Made by a program: the position numbers and the translations under genes. Below are positions 1 through 6,169 of a DNA stretch of 25,385 nucleotides, one piece after another. The notes under the pieces were generated by a model, which worked only from the letters and a program-made list of their open reading frames with translations, made no database searches and was not told the origin of the DNA. Each line of letters starts with the position of its first letter. Position 1 is the stretch's first letter. The stretch covers positions 1 to 25,385 of the forward strand of contig JAHILS010000067.1 of the NCBI GenBank assembly GCA_018896835.1, read 5' to 3'. The stretch comes from Patescibacteria group bacterium. Its GTDB lineage: Bacteria > Patescibacteriota > Patescibacteriia > UBA9934.

Positions 1-1
1 C

Positions 2-238
2 ATGGAGGCGAACTACCTTCGTCCGGGGAAGATAGAGGAACTGCTAGCCTTCGGGGCGACCTACCCCGAAGTGCAGAGGCAGTTCCCGATCATCTGCCTC
101 GGCTCCTCCTGGGTCGACCGCGGCGGCCGCCGCCACGCGCCCTTCCTCAGCGGGTACGGTTCGGGGCGCGAGCTCCGCCTCGGCTGGTGTGGCAGCGTCT
201 GGGACGGGTACTGCCGATTTCTGGCCGTCCGCAAGTAA
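2..238 (+). CDS. Small GC-rich protein with DGR-like variable C-terminus, probably 5'-truncated
   Basis: Seen: 78 codons from an ATG one base inside the window, so the frame may continue upstream and this may be only the C-terminal part. I counted 162 G/C in bases 1-240 (about 67%), far above the AT-rich genes that follow. Residues 1-33 look ordinary; from GSSW (34-37) to the ending RFLAVRK (72-78) the chain is dominated by W, G, R, D, S, Y and C. Most codons from 38 to 71 that are not part of the hydrophobic frame end in C or T (GTC, GAC, CGC, GGC, CAC, AGC, TAC, GGT, TGT, TGC). Family knowledge: C-type-lectin/formylglycine-enzyme folds diversified by retroelements carry a GGSW-type motif, variable NNY codons and a closing GFR-type strand. 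Inference: this could be such a variable protein. No reverse transcriptase or template repeat was seen in the window. Function unknown. Confidence 0.65.
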   Translation: MEANYLRPGKIEELLAFGATYPEVQRQFPIICLGSSWVDRGGRRHAPFLSGYGSGRELRLGWCGSVWDGYCRFLAVRK

Positions 239-249
239 GCCGGGGACTC

Positions 250-297
250 GGATCCTTGGGTTCTTGGACCTTGTTATTTTGTCCTTGTGCCCTTGGC
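250..297 (+). repeat. Degenerate ~7-8 bp periodic CCTTG tract
   Basis: TTG recurs at 256, 264, 271, 279, 285 and 293, mostly inside CCTTG or CTTGG, giving spacings of 8, 7, 8, 6 and 8 bases. It lies between the stop codon of the first gene and its terminator. A cleaner heptad tract occupies the same kind of position at 10581-10615. The copies are too diverged to define a strict unit, so this is a tentative call. Confidence 0.35.
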
Positions 298-312
298 TCC
301 GATCTGTTTCGT

Positions 313-357
313 GCCCCCACACCTATCGCAGATAGGTGTGGGGGCGAATGCTTTTTT
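313..357 (+). terminator. Strong intrinsic terminator downstream of the first gene
   Basis: A perfect 15-bp inverted repeat pairs 313-327 with 331-345 across a 3-base loop (GCA) and is followed by a T-run at 352-357. It lies 75 bases after the first gene's stop. The stem is very GC-rich at its base (five C opposite five G). The six bases between the stem and the T-run make it slightly imperfect, but it is the most stable simple hairpin in this part of the window. Confidence 0.75.
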
Positions 358-440
358 ACTCATCTTATACCCATCAAGAGGAGCAGATCGACGAGGAGTA
401 TTCTTGAATTCGATCTAAATGATGAGATTTCACTACCTAC

Positions 441-478
441 CCTGCCTATACTCTGCCTACCGGCAGGTAGGCGGCAGG
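441..478. repeat. GC-rich palindromic element of the GCCTGC/GGCAGG type
   Basis: An outer arm CCTGCC (441-446) pairs with GGCAGG (473-478). An inner arm GCCTAC (455-460) pairs with GTAGGC (467-472), with the alternative CTGCC/GGCAG at 453-457 and 462-466. It is a GC island in an AT-rich intergenic stretch and resembles the palindrome at 21124-21138. A weaker inverted repeat (385-391 with 410-416) lies just upstream. Otherwise the 239-556 gap holds only the terminator, the periodic tract and the mraY-operon promoter. Confidence 0.5.
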
Positions 479-516
479 CAGGTCCGGTGCGTCGAAATTG
501 GGAAGATAATGTTTTT

Positions 517-544
517 TTGAGAAAGGACTGGTTTGCGTTATAAT
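517..544 (+). promoter_or_regulatory. Sigma70-type promoter of the mraY operon
   Basis: TTGAGA at 517-522, a 16-base spacer and a perfect TATAAT at 539-544. Transcription should start near 551, leaving only about six bases before the ATG at 557. An in-frame TTG at 533 would overlap the -10 box, so it is unlikely to be the start codon. Confidence 0.75.
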
Positions 545-556
545 AGTTTTATAAAT

Positions 557-949
557 ATGAAAAAACAGCTAATAGCCTTGCGGGGGATTATTATTGAAAT
601 GTCCAGGCAAAGGTATGTTCAAGTGATTTTGGCGGTATCCATTGCCATCTTGATAGCTACTTTTTTGATCCCGTATTTTCAGCTTTATCCAGAGATAATG
701 ACCAAAACTGCCGTGCCACTTCATTATAATATTCACTTTGGCGTTGATTTGTTTGGTGCCTGGTGGCGAGTGCTGATGCCATCGATGGTGGGATTAGCGA
801 TACTGATTATCAATAGTGTGTTGGCGGTTATTTATTGGCGTGCAGATCGCATGCTTTCGTACTGTGTTTTAATCATCATGCCAGTTTTGGGAATTTTCCT
901 TATTTTAGCATCAGTATTTATTACGCTACTTAATTTATCTTATGATTGA
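557..949 (+). CDS. Small membrane protein, DUF1648-like, first gene of the mraY operon
   Basis: A 130-residue integral membrane protein with about three transmembrane segments (roughly residues 19-38, 69-89 and 99-123). Between the first and second lies a loop containing VPLHYNIHFGVDLFG. That loop resembles the P-x-H-x-N motif after the first helix of DUF1648 proteins, a similarity judged by eye. The start is taken at ATG 557 because the only upstream in-frame start (TTG 533) overlaps the promoter. The gene overlaps mraY by eight bases, so translation is probably coupled. There are no catalytic motifs and the function is unknown; position suggests a role linked to envelope synthesis, but that is inference. 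Confidence 0.75.
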   Translation: MKKQLIALRGIIIEMSRQRYVQVILAVSIAILIATFLIPYFQLYPEIMTKTAVPLHYNIHFGVDLFGAWWRVLMPSMVGLAILIINSVLAVIYWRADRMLSYCVLIIMPVLGIFLILASVFITLLNLSYD

Positions 950-2000
950 TCCCACGATCATTTACAAAATTCTCTTATTAACCACAGTTTCGTTTATTGT
1001 TGCTTTTACTTGGACTCCAGCCCTAACCCATATTCTTTATCGTTTTAAGTTAGTAAAATCATTACGCAGTAAAAAGCAGGCGCCGATTTTTTATAAGATG
1101 CATGAGAAAAAAGCAGGCACGCCAACAATGGGTGGCGTTTTAATCTGGGGAACTGTATTTGTACTTTCACTAATTTTCTTGCTCTTAAGTCAGTTTTCCG
1201 TTCCGTTTTTAAGTGAATTGAATTTTCTTACCCGAGGGCAGACTCTGCTTCCACTTGGCGCACTCGTTGCCTCAGGAATAGTTGGTTTGGCTGATGATTT
1301 GCTAAACGTTCGCGGAATCGGTAAAAATGGAGGTGGAATTCATATTCGCCATAGACTTATTCTTTATTCCATCATCGCCGTAATTGGTGCTTGGTGGTTT
1401 TTTGATAAATTAGATTGGGATCTATTTCACATTCCGTTTGTCGGCGCATTTAATATCGGCTGGTGGTATATTCCAATTTTTATTTTGGTAATCGTTGGAA
1501 CATCTTTTTCAGTAAACCAGACCGATGGTCTTGATGGGCTTGCTGGTGGATCACTTGTTTCATCGTTTGGTGCCTTTGCAGTGATTGCTTTATTCCAAGA
1601 AAAGTACGACTTGGCTGTTTTTTGTGGTGTGATCGTTGGAGCGTTATTAGCCTTTCTTTGGTTTAATATCTACCCCGCACGATTTATTATGGGTGACACT
1701 GGGGCAATGTCCTTAGGGGTAACGCTGGCGATTGTGGCTATGCTGACAAACACAGCATTATTATTGCCGATTATTGGCTTTGTGTTTGTCGTGGAAGCAA
1801 TCTCAACAATTATTCAAATTGTTTCAAAGAAAGTTTTCCACAAAAAAGTTTTTTTAGTTGCCCCAATCCATCATCATTTTGAAGCAAAAGGTTGGCCAGA
1901 GCCAAAGGTTGTCATGCGTTTTTGGGTTGTGTCATGGGTGTTTGCTGCGCTTGGGATTATATTTTTTATTCTCGACGTTTCAATTACCGGATCTTTTTAA
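942..2000 (+). CDS. mraY: Phospho-N-acetylmuramoyl-pentapeptide transferase MraY
   Basis: Transfers phospho-MurNAc-pentapeptide from the UDP-linked precursor to undecaprenyl phosphate at the inner face of the membrane, making lipid I. At 352 residues it is full length and polytopic. Family motifs are in order: GTPTMGG near the N-terminus, GLADDLLN with the paired aspartates, NQTDGLDGLAGG, FIMGDTGAMSLG and, in the last quarter, APIHHHFEAKGWPE followed by RFW. These cover the Mg2+ and substrate site of the family. Its ATG lies inside the end of the preceding gene, with no recognisable ribosome-binding site. ftsW and murG follow on the same strand, giving the lipid I to lipid II order typical of division/cell-wall clusters. 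Confidence 0.97.
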   Translation: MIDPTIIYKILLLTTVSFIVAFTWTPALTHILYRFKLVKSLRSKKQAPIFYKMHEKKAGTPTMGGVLIWGTVFVLSLIFLLLSQFSVPFLSELNFLTRGQTLLPLGALVASGIVGLADDLLNVRGIGKNGGGIHIRHRLILYSIIAVIGAWWFFDKLDWDLFHIPFVGAFNIGWWYIPIFILVIVGTSFSVNQTDGLDGLAGGSLVSSFGAFAVIALFQEKYDLAVFCGVIVGALLAFLWFNIYPARFIMGDTGAMSLGVTLAIVAMLTNTALLLPIIGFVFVVEAISTIIQIVSKKVFHKKVFLVAPIHHHFEAKGWPEPKVVMRFWVVSWVFAALGIIFFILDVSITGSF

Positions 2001-2021
2001 CAGGCACTAATTAATCATATT

Positions 2022-3128
2022 ATGAAGCAGTCGTTTCTTAATATCGATCGAGTTTTCTTAGTACTTATCATTGGACTGACTGTTTTTGGTATATTGGTTT
2101 TAACTTCAGCTTCTGGCCCTTCTGGCTACGAGCAATTTGGCGATAGTTATTATTTTGTTAAACATCAAGTTTTGTCAGGATTGCTTCCTGGTATCATCGC
2201 AATGATGATTACGATGTTTATTCCTTTTACATTGTATAAAAAAGTCGCCTTCCCAATGTTGATTATTTCAATTGTATTATTGGGATTGGTTTTTATTCCG
2301 GGAGTTGGAGCTGACTTTGGAACATTTGCTCATAGCTGGGTGCAGGTGGCAGATCTATCGTTTCAGCCAGCCGAGATAGTAAAGCTAACATTTTTGATTT
2401 ATTTATGTGCCTGGATGGCCAAGCGCCAGGGAGCAAAGATTCAAGATTTTTCCGAAGGGCTAATTCCGTTTTTGATAATCATTGGCATAATTGCTGGACT
2501 TATTTTGCTTCAGCCAGATTTGGGAACACTCACCGTAATTGCTGGTACTGCATTTATTATTTATTTTGTGGCTGGCGGATCAATCAAGCATTTGCTAATG
2601 CTTGCTGGCGGGTGCGTAGTTGGATTTTGGATTTTGATCAAATCCTCTCCATATCGGGCTGAGCGGTTCACTACTTTTTTGCATCCAGAGCTTGACCCTC
2701 AAGGAGTTGGTTATCAAATCAACCAGGCGCTTTTGGCAATTGGATCGGGCGGATTGCTTGGTCGAGGTTATGGCCACTCAGTGCAAAAGTTTCAATATTT
2801 GCCAGAAGTAATTGGTGATTCTATTTTTGCTATCATGTCTGAGGAGCTAGGATTTATTTTTACCATGCTTTTTATTGTAGTTTTCGTTATAATGATTTTA
2901 AGAGGAATAGACATCGCTCGTCGTGTGCCTGACAGGTTTGGCAGTTATTTAATAATTGGCATAGTGAGCTGGTTTGGCGTGCAGGCATTTATAAACATCG
3001 GAGCCATGGTCGGCATCATGCCAATAACTGGCGTGCCACTTCCGTTTCTTAGCTACGGCGGAACAGCCCTAGTAGTATCCCTAGCCGCCGCGGGAGTTGT
3101 GTTAAACATTTCAAAGTATGGAAAATAA
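2022..3128 (+). CDS. ftsW: SEDS-family peptidoglycan polymerase FtsW (RodA alternative)
   Basis: A 368-residue polytopic protein of the FtsW/RodA/SpoVE family, which polymerises glycan strands from lipid II together with a class B PBP. Diagnostic stretches are SFQPAEIVKLTFLIYL, ILLQPDLGTL and, near the C-terminus, ITGVPLPFLSYGGTAL. Residues around FLHPELDPQGVGYQINQ match the large extracytoplasmic loop of the family. FtsW is preferred over RodA because of its place between mraY and murG, but sequence alone does not settle it. The last 11 bases overlap murG. A weak promoter-like TTACCG/TAATTA pair lies upstream inside the 21-base gap after mraY, but operon read-through is more likely. Confidence 0.92.
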   Translation: MKQSFLNIDRVFLVLIIGLTVFGILVLTSASGPSGYEQFGDSYYFVKHQVLSGLLPGIIAMMITMFIPFTLYKKVAFPMLIISIVLLGLVFIPGVGADFGTFAHSWVQVADLSFQPAEIVKLTFLIYLCAWMAKRQGAKIQDFSEGLIPFLIIIGIIAGLILLQPDLGTLTVIAGTAFIIYFVAGGSIKHLLMLAGGCVVGFWILIKSSPYRAERFTTFLHPELDPQGVGYQINQALLAIGSGGLLGRGYGHSVQKFQYLPEVIGDSIFAIMSEELGFIFTMLFIVVFVIMILRGIDIARRVPDRFGSYLIIGIVSWFGVQAFINIGAMVGIMPITGVPLPFLSYGGTALVVSLAAAGVVLNISKYGK

Positions 3129-4197
3129 TTATATAAAACGCATTTTAATGACTGGTGGGGGGACGCTGGGGCCGGTTACGCCACTAATTGCGATTGTGGA
3201 GGAGTGGCAAACCCAGGAAGAGATTGAGGTGTTTTGGATTGGTACGCGCAAAGGTCCAGAGCGTGCGCTTGTTGAGTCAATGAATATCCCGTTTTCAACA
3301 ATCATTGCGCCGAAGTTTGATAGAGGACGTTGGTGGACTTGGCCAATAATTCCGTTTGCCTTTGTGATTGGCTGTGTGCAATCATTTTCACGATTAAGAG
3401 ATGCTAGACCTGATTTGATATTTACAGCCGGAGGATATGTAAGTGTGCCCATTGTTCTTATGGCTTGGGTTTTGAGAATTCCAATTTGGGTTCATCAATT
3501 GGATATTATTCCAGGGTTGGCTAATCGAATCATGTCTAAATTTGCCTCGCAAATTACAGTCACCTGGCCAGAGTCGCAAGAGTATTTTAATGAAAATAAA
3601 ACAACTGTTGTTGGCGGGGTTATGCGCCACGCGCTTTTATATGGCGACCGTGACCAAGCTTTTGAGCGCTATGGATTTTTAAAAACAAAACCAACCGTGC
3701 TTGTTATGGGAGGCGGATCAGGCGCAACCCAAATCAATCAAGCTATGGAAGCGATGGGGGTTGATTTGTTGGATAGCACGCAGATTATCCATCTGACAGG
3801 CAAAGGCAAGATGACACAATTACTAGAAAGTATGGGGGACGGATATATTGCTTTGGAATTTTTAGGACTAGGCATGCGTGACGCGTTTGCCATGGCTGAC
3901 ATTGTTGTTGCTCGCGCCGGTATGGGGACTATTATTGAATTGTCAGCCTTGCGCAAGCCAACGATTTTTATTCCGCTCCACAATACAGATCAATTATCAA
4001 ACGCTAAAATGCTCGAGGAACGCGCGGCTGGCGAAGTGCTTTGGGACATGAATCCACAAATTTTAAAACAAAATATCATCAAGTTATTAAAAGATAATGA
4101 ACGGGCAAAAAGATTTTCCTATCGCATTAGTGCTTTGTTTAGCGCCTTTGGCGCAAAAGATATTGTGCGCATGGCGCGCGGTTTTATGGACCACTAA
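3118..4197 (+). CDS. murG: MurG-like UDP-GlcNAc:lipid I GlcNAc transferase with divergent motifs
   Basis: A 359-residue GT-B glycosyltransferase (GT28) that should add GlcNAc to lipid I on the cytoplasmic face. The fold is supported by the N-terminal glycine loop (residues 13-22, GGGTLGPVTP in the tail), FTAGGYVSVP, VMGGGSGATQ at the start of the C-terminal domain, and ARAGMGTIIELS followed by DQLSNAKML. The acceptor-side motifs are unusual. The usual GGTGGH loop has no histidine, and the usual HEQN is HQLD at 126-129. The glutamate of the UDP-GlcNAc pocket (IIELS) is kept. Given mraY and ftsW immediately upstream, MurG function is very likely despite these changes. The stop codon overlaps the convergent MurE-like gene by four bases. 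Confidence 0.9.
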   Translation: MENNYIKRILMTGGGTLGPVTPLIAIVEEWQTQEEIEVFWIGTRKGPERALVESMNIPFSTIIAPKFDRGRWWTWPIIPFAFVIGCVQSFSRLRDARPDLIFTAGGYVSVPIVLMAWVLRIPIWVHQLDIIPGLANRIMSKFASQITVTWPESQEYFNENKTTVVGGVMRHALLYGDRDQAFERYGFLKTKPTVLVMGGGSGATQINQAMEAMGVDLLDSTQIIHLTGKGKMTQLLESMGDGYIALEFLGLGMRDAFAMADIVVARAGMGTIIELSALRKPTIFIPLHNTDQLSNAKMLEERAAGEVLWDMNPQILKQNIIKLLKDNERAKRFSYRISALFSAFGAKDIVRMARGFMDH

Positions 4198-5501
4198 GCT
4201 AAAAGTTTTTGTAATTCTTCTTTAACGACCAGTCTGTCGTCCCAGGCAGATTTTTTGCCGTCAATTACAATTGATTGTTCAGCGCCTTTACCGGTAATTA
4301 AAACAATGTCATTTTTATTTGCTAATGAGAGGGCTTTGGCAATTCCTTCACGACGATCCTCGATTACAAAAAGATTTTGTCCCCTTATTTTTCCAAATTT
4401 TTCAGACGCCTGGGCAATGTCTTCCAAGATTTCTTCGGGATCGTCTTCATACGGATCAACATTACTGACAATAACGTGATCTGCCATTTTAGCAGAAAGT
4501 TCGCCCATGATTGGTCTTTTTGATTTATCTCTACCTCCACCTTCGGCGCCTAGTAGAATAATTGTCTTCGCTGTTTGTTGTTTCATTGTATTGGCAGTTT
4601 GCAATACTTTAGTAATGCTTTGTTTTTCGTGCGCGTAGTCAACAATAACTGTAAAGTCCTGGCCTTCATCAATGATCTCCATGCGACCAGGAATGCTCAT
4701 TAAGTTTTCCAAGCCCTTGTTTATTTGATCGTCATTCATCTTGGCGAGTCGGCCAATAATTATGGCTGGCATGGCATTGTAAACATTAAATTTTCCTAAA
4801 ATATTAATTTTGAATTTTGCATTGTCCACTGTAAAGTCAACGCCATTGTTGGTTTCAATAATATCTTTAGCAATAGCGTCTGCCTTGTTTTGTGTGGCAA
4901 AAGTAATTTTTTGATCAGCCTTGAAGTTAAGATAATAATCAGCATGTTCATCATCGTTATTTGCGATAATAACTTTTTTGATTTTAGCACCGTTGATTAT
5001 TTTCTTGTGAGTGGACAAAGACATGAACATCTTTCCTTTCATCTGTTTGTATTTCTCAAAACTACCATCGTGCGCCTGCAAATGTTCAGGAGTTAAGTTT
5101 GTAAAAACAGCTATGTCATAATAAATTCCTGTGTTGCGATGTTGTTTTATTCCTTCAGAAGTTGTTTCCACGATGCAATATTTACATCCCTCCCTCACCA
5201 TCTGTGACAATAGTTTTTGTATGGTGAATCTGCCAGGCATAGTCATGTGATATTTGTTCACGAATTCTTTTTCCCCAATTCGGATGTTGGCTGTGCTGAT
5301 TATTCCTGTTTTATATCCGCCAGCAGTTAAGCTTGACCAAATAAAGTTAATGGCTGAGGTTTTCCCCTTTGTGCCAGTTACTCCAATGACAATCATTTTT
5401 TTTGATGGAAAACCGTAAAAAATTGTTGCTATCATTGCTACAAAGTAGTGATAGAGAAGAATTAGGTTTAATGGAATTAGTTTTTTAATAAGTGTTTTCA
5501 T
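4194..5501 (-). CDS. murE: MurE-like Mur ligase with an N-terminal membrane segment
   Basis: A 435-residue ATP-dependent Mur ligase. It carries the P-loop GVTGTKGKTS (about 40-49), TMPGRFT, ETTSEGIKQHR, FTNLTPEHLQAHDG, IPGRMEI, VDYAHEKQS, GGGRDKSKRPIMG and GKGAEQS, in MurE order. Two things are odd. First, the P-loop starts near residue 40 instead of about 110: the UDP-MurNAc-binding N-domain is absent and residues 9-29 form a hydrophobic helix. Second, the amino-acid selectivity motif, DNPR in diaminopimelate enzymes, reads DPYEDDP around 349-355, with tyrosine at the arginine position. The third amino acid therefore cannot be predicted. It could instead be a specialised membrane-bound Mur ligase acting on another precursor. 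It is transcribed against murG, with overlapping stops. Confidence 0.85.
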   Translation of the reverse strand: MKTLIKKLIPLNLILLYHYFVAMIATIFYGFPSKKMIVIGVTGTKGKTSAINFIWSSLTAGGYKTGIISTANIRIGEKEFVNKYHMTMPGRFTIQKLLSQMVREGCKYCIVETTSEGIKQHRNTGIYYDIAVFTNLTPEHLQAHDGSFEKYKQMKGKMFMSLSTHKKIINGAKIKKVIIANNDDEHADYYLNFKADQKITFATQNKADAIAKDIIETNNGVDFTVDNAKFKINILGKFNVYNAMPAIIIGRLAKMNDDQINKGLENLMSIPGRMEIIDEGQDFTVIVDYAHEKQSITKVLQTANTMKQQTAKTIILLGAEGGGRDKSKRPIMGELSAKMADHVIVSNVDPYEDDPEEILEDIAQASEKFGKIRGQNLFVIEDRREGIAKALSLANKNDIVLITGKGAEQSIVIDGKKSAWDDRLVVKEELQKLLA

Positions 5502-5582
5502 AAAATTAAGTTTCTTGATTTGTCTATAAGTATAAGACTAGCATAATTTTAACCTGTCAGGTAGACGTGATCATTTACACTC

Positions 5583-5608
5583 GCCAGGCCCGTACGACTG
5601 GCAACGGG
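5583..5608. other. Two mutually exclusive short hairpins
   Basis: GCCAG (5583-5587) pairs with CTGGC (5598-5602), and CCCGT (5589-5593) pairs with ACGGG (5604-5608). The stems interleave. The connecting loops look too short for both to form together as a pseudoknot, so they read as alternatives. The element lies downstream of tRNA-Lys and inside the 5' flank of the MurE-like gene on the minus strand. Function unknown. Confidence 0.35.
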
Positions 5609-5621
5609 TTTAAGAGTAACA

Positions 5622-5650
5622 GAAAACCACCTATGAAATAGATGGTTTTC
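5622..5650 (-). terminator. Probable terminator of the tRNA-Lys transcript
   Basis: GAAAACCA-type arms at 5622-5632 and 5640-5650 form an 11-bp stem with a 7-base loop. On the minus strand every position pairs (one G-U), whereas the plus strand has a mismatch, pointing to minus-strand use. The distal arm ends in four T followed by CTGTT, a modest U-tract. Confidence 0.55.
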
Positions 5651-5691
5651 TTGGTTCCTTCGAACTTGCCTTGTAAGGCCGTTCGACGGCC

Positions 5692-5767
5692 TGGTACACC
5701 GGGCGGGATTCGAACCCACGACCTCGGGCTTAAAAGGCCCTCGCTCTACCGACTGAGCTACCGGTGC
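5692..5767 (-). tRNA. tRNA-Lys (anticodon UUU), CCA encoded
   Basis: Read on the minus strand: acceptor arms GCACCGG and CCGGTGT (first pair G-U), D-stem GCTC/GAGC, anticodon loop CTTTTAA with anticodon TTT, T-arm with loop TTCGAAT, discriminator A and a genomically encoded CCA at 5694-5692. The length is 76 bases including CCA. The 27-43 pair is an A-G mismatch and the other stems are intact. A 7-bp hairpin (5676-5692) abuts the CCA end and may guide 3' processing. Confidence 0.96.
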
Positions 5768-5780
5768 ATTTTTCGCAGAA

Positions 5781-5809
5781 AGCGTATCATCTTTTCTTTA
5801 AAAGATCAA
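5781..5809 (-). promoter_or_regulatory. Promoter of tRNA-Lys
   Basis: On the minus strand, TTGATC (5809-5804), a 17-base spacer and TACGCT (5786-5781), the latter preceded by TGA as an extended -10. The tRNA begins 13 bases after the -10. Confidence 0.6.
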
Positions 5810-5879
5810 GGATTTCAAGGGTTTATTAGAGATTGGATTTCGGGTGTGGATAAAATGGCAAATATTTTAAAGAGAATAC

Positions 5880-5907
5880 TTGATTCAATATCTATATATA
5901 TTACAAT
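5880..5907 (+). promoter_or_regulatory. Possible promoter of the small zinc-ribbon gene
   Basis: TTGATT (5880-5885), a 16-base spacer and TACAAT (5902-5907), placing transcription start near 5914 and a leader of about 24 bases. The surroundings are very AT-rich, so chance matches are easy and confidence is limited. The rest of the 5768-5937 gap holds only the tRNA promoter. Confidence 0.4.
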
Positions 5908-5937
5908 TACTGTATATTAATTAATAACCATAATTAT

Positions 5938-6117
5938 ATGGGAGTATGTGTCGCGTGCAGTTCTGCCGTTGACGACGAACTCATGCAGGATGATTTGTGT
6001 CCAAATTGCCTAGGAGAAGAAATAGTCAAAGGTGATGAAGGTGAAATGGACGATGATTCTATGAATGACGTTGTCGGCGAAACAGATGATGATGACGATT
6101 TGTTGAGTGAAGAATAG
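5938..6117 (+). CDS. 59-residue acidic protein with a two-knuckle zinc ribbon
   Basis: A very small protein that is easily missed. The N-terminal third holds two CxxC knuckles (C4-VA-C7 and C21-PN-C24), the spacing of a zinc ribbon. The remaining two thirds is strikingly acidic, including five consecutive aspartates (50-54), and ends DLLSEE. The frame is open from ATG 5938 to TAG 6115-6117 and is followed nine bases later by its own terminator, which supports a real single-gene unit. The fold prediction is from cysteine spacing only. An acidic tail next to a zinc ribbon could suit a protein- or polymerase-binding accessory factor, but that is a guess and no family is recognised. Confidence 0.75.
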   Translation: MGVCVACSSAVDDELMQDDLCPNCLGEEIVKGDEGEMDDDSMNDVVGETDDDDDLLSEE

Positions 6118-6125
6118 AGGCATAA

Positions 6126-6155
6126 AAAAACCTCGAGCAAAATGCCGAGGTTTTT
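6126..6155 (+). terminator. Intrinsic terminator after the zinc-ribbon gene
   Basis: A perfect 10-bp stem, AAAAACCTCG (6126-6135) with CGAGGTTTTT (6146-6155), with a 10-base loop that can add a 2-bp inner stem. The T-run is part of the stem, and the A-run on the other side makes it potentially bidirectional. Its last T is also the first base of the extended -10 of the next gene. Confidence 0.85.
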
Positions 6156-6163
6156 GCTATAAT
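6155..6163 (+). promoter_or_regulatory. Extended -10 promoter for the GT4 gene, leaderless
   Basis: TGC followed by a perfect TATAAT (6158-6163). There is no convincing -35 box at the right distance, as expected for an extended -10. The ATG at 6170 lies where transcription should begin, implying a leaderless mRNA. Confidence 0.7.
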
Positions 6164-6169
6164 AGAATT

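Noticed and set aside
44..322. Minus-strand frame of 92 codons opposite the first gene
   Set aside because: A shadow of the GC-rich gene; it runs back through the terminator flank and has no start signals.
187..543. Plus-strand frame of 118 codons across the 239-543 gap
   Set aside because: It translates a terminator, a palindrome and the promoter region; composition is not protein-like.
5583..5608. H-type pseudoknot
   Set aside because: The arms interleave correctly, but the single-base loops look too short to span 5-bp stems, so alternative hairpins are more likely.
5642..5920. Plus-strand frame of 92 codons containing GIRTHDLGLKRP
   Set aside because: This is the antisense translation of tRNA-Lys, a classic spurious gene call.
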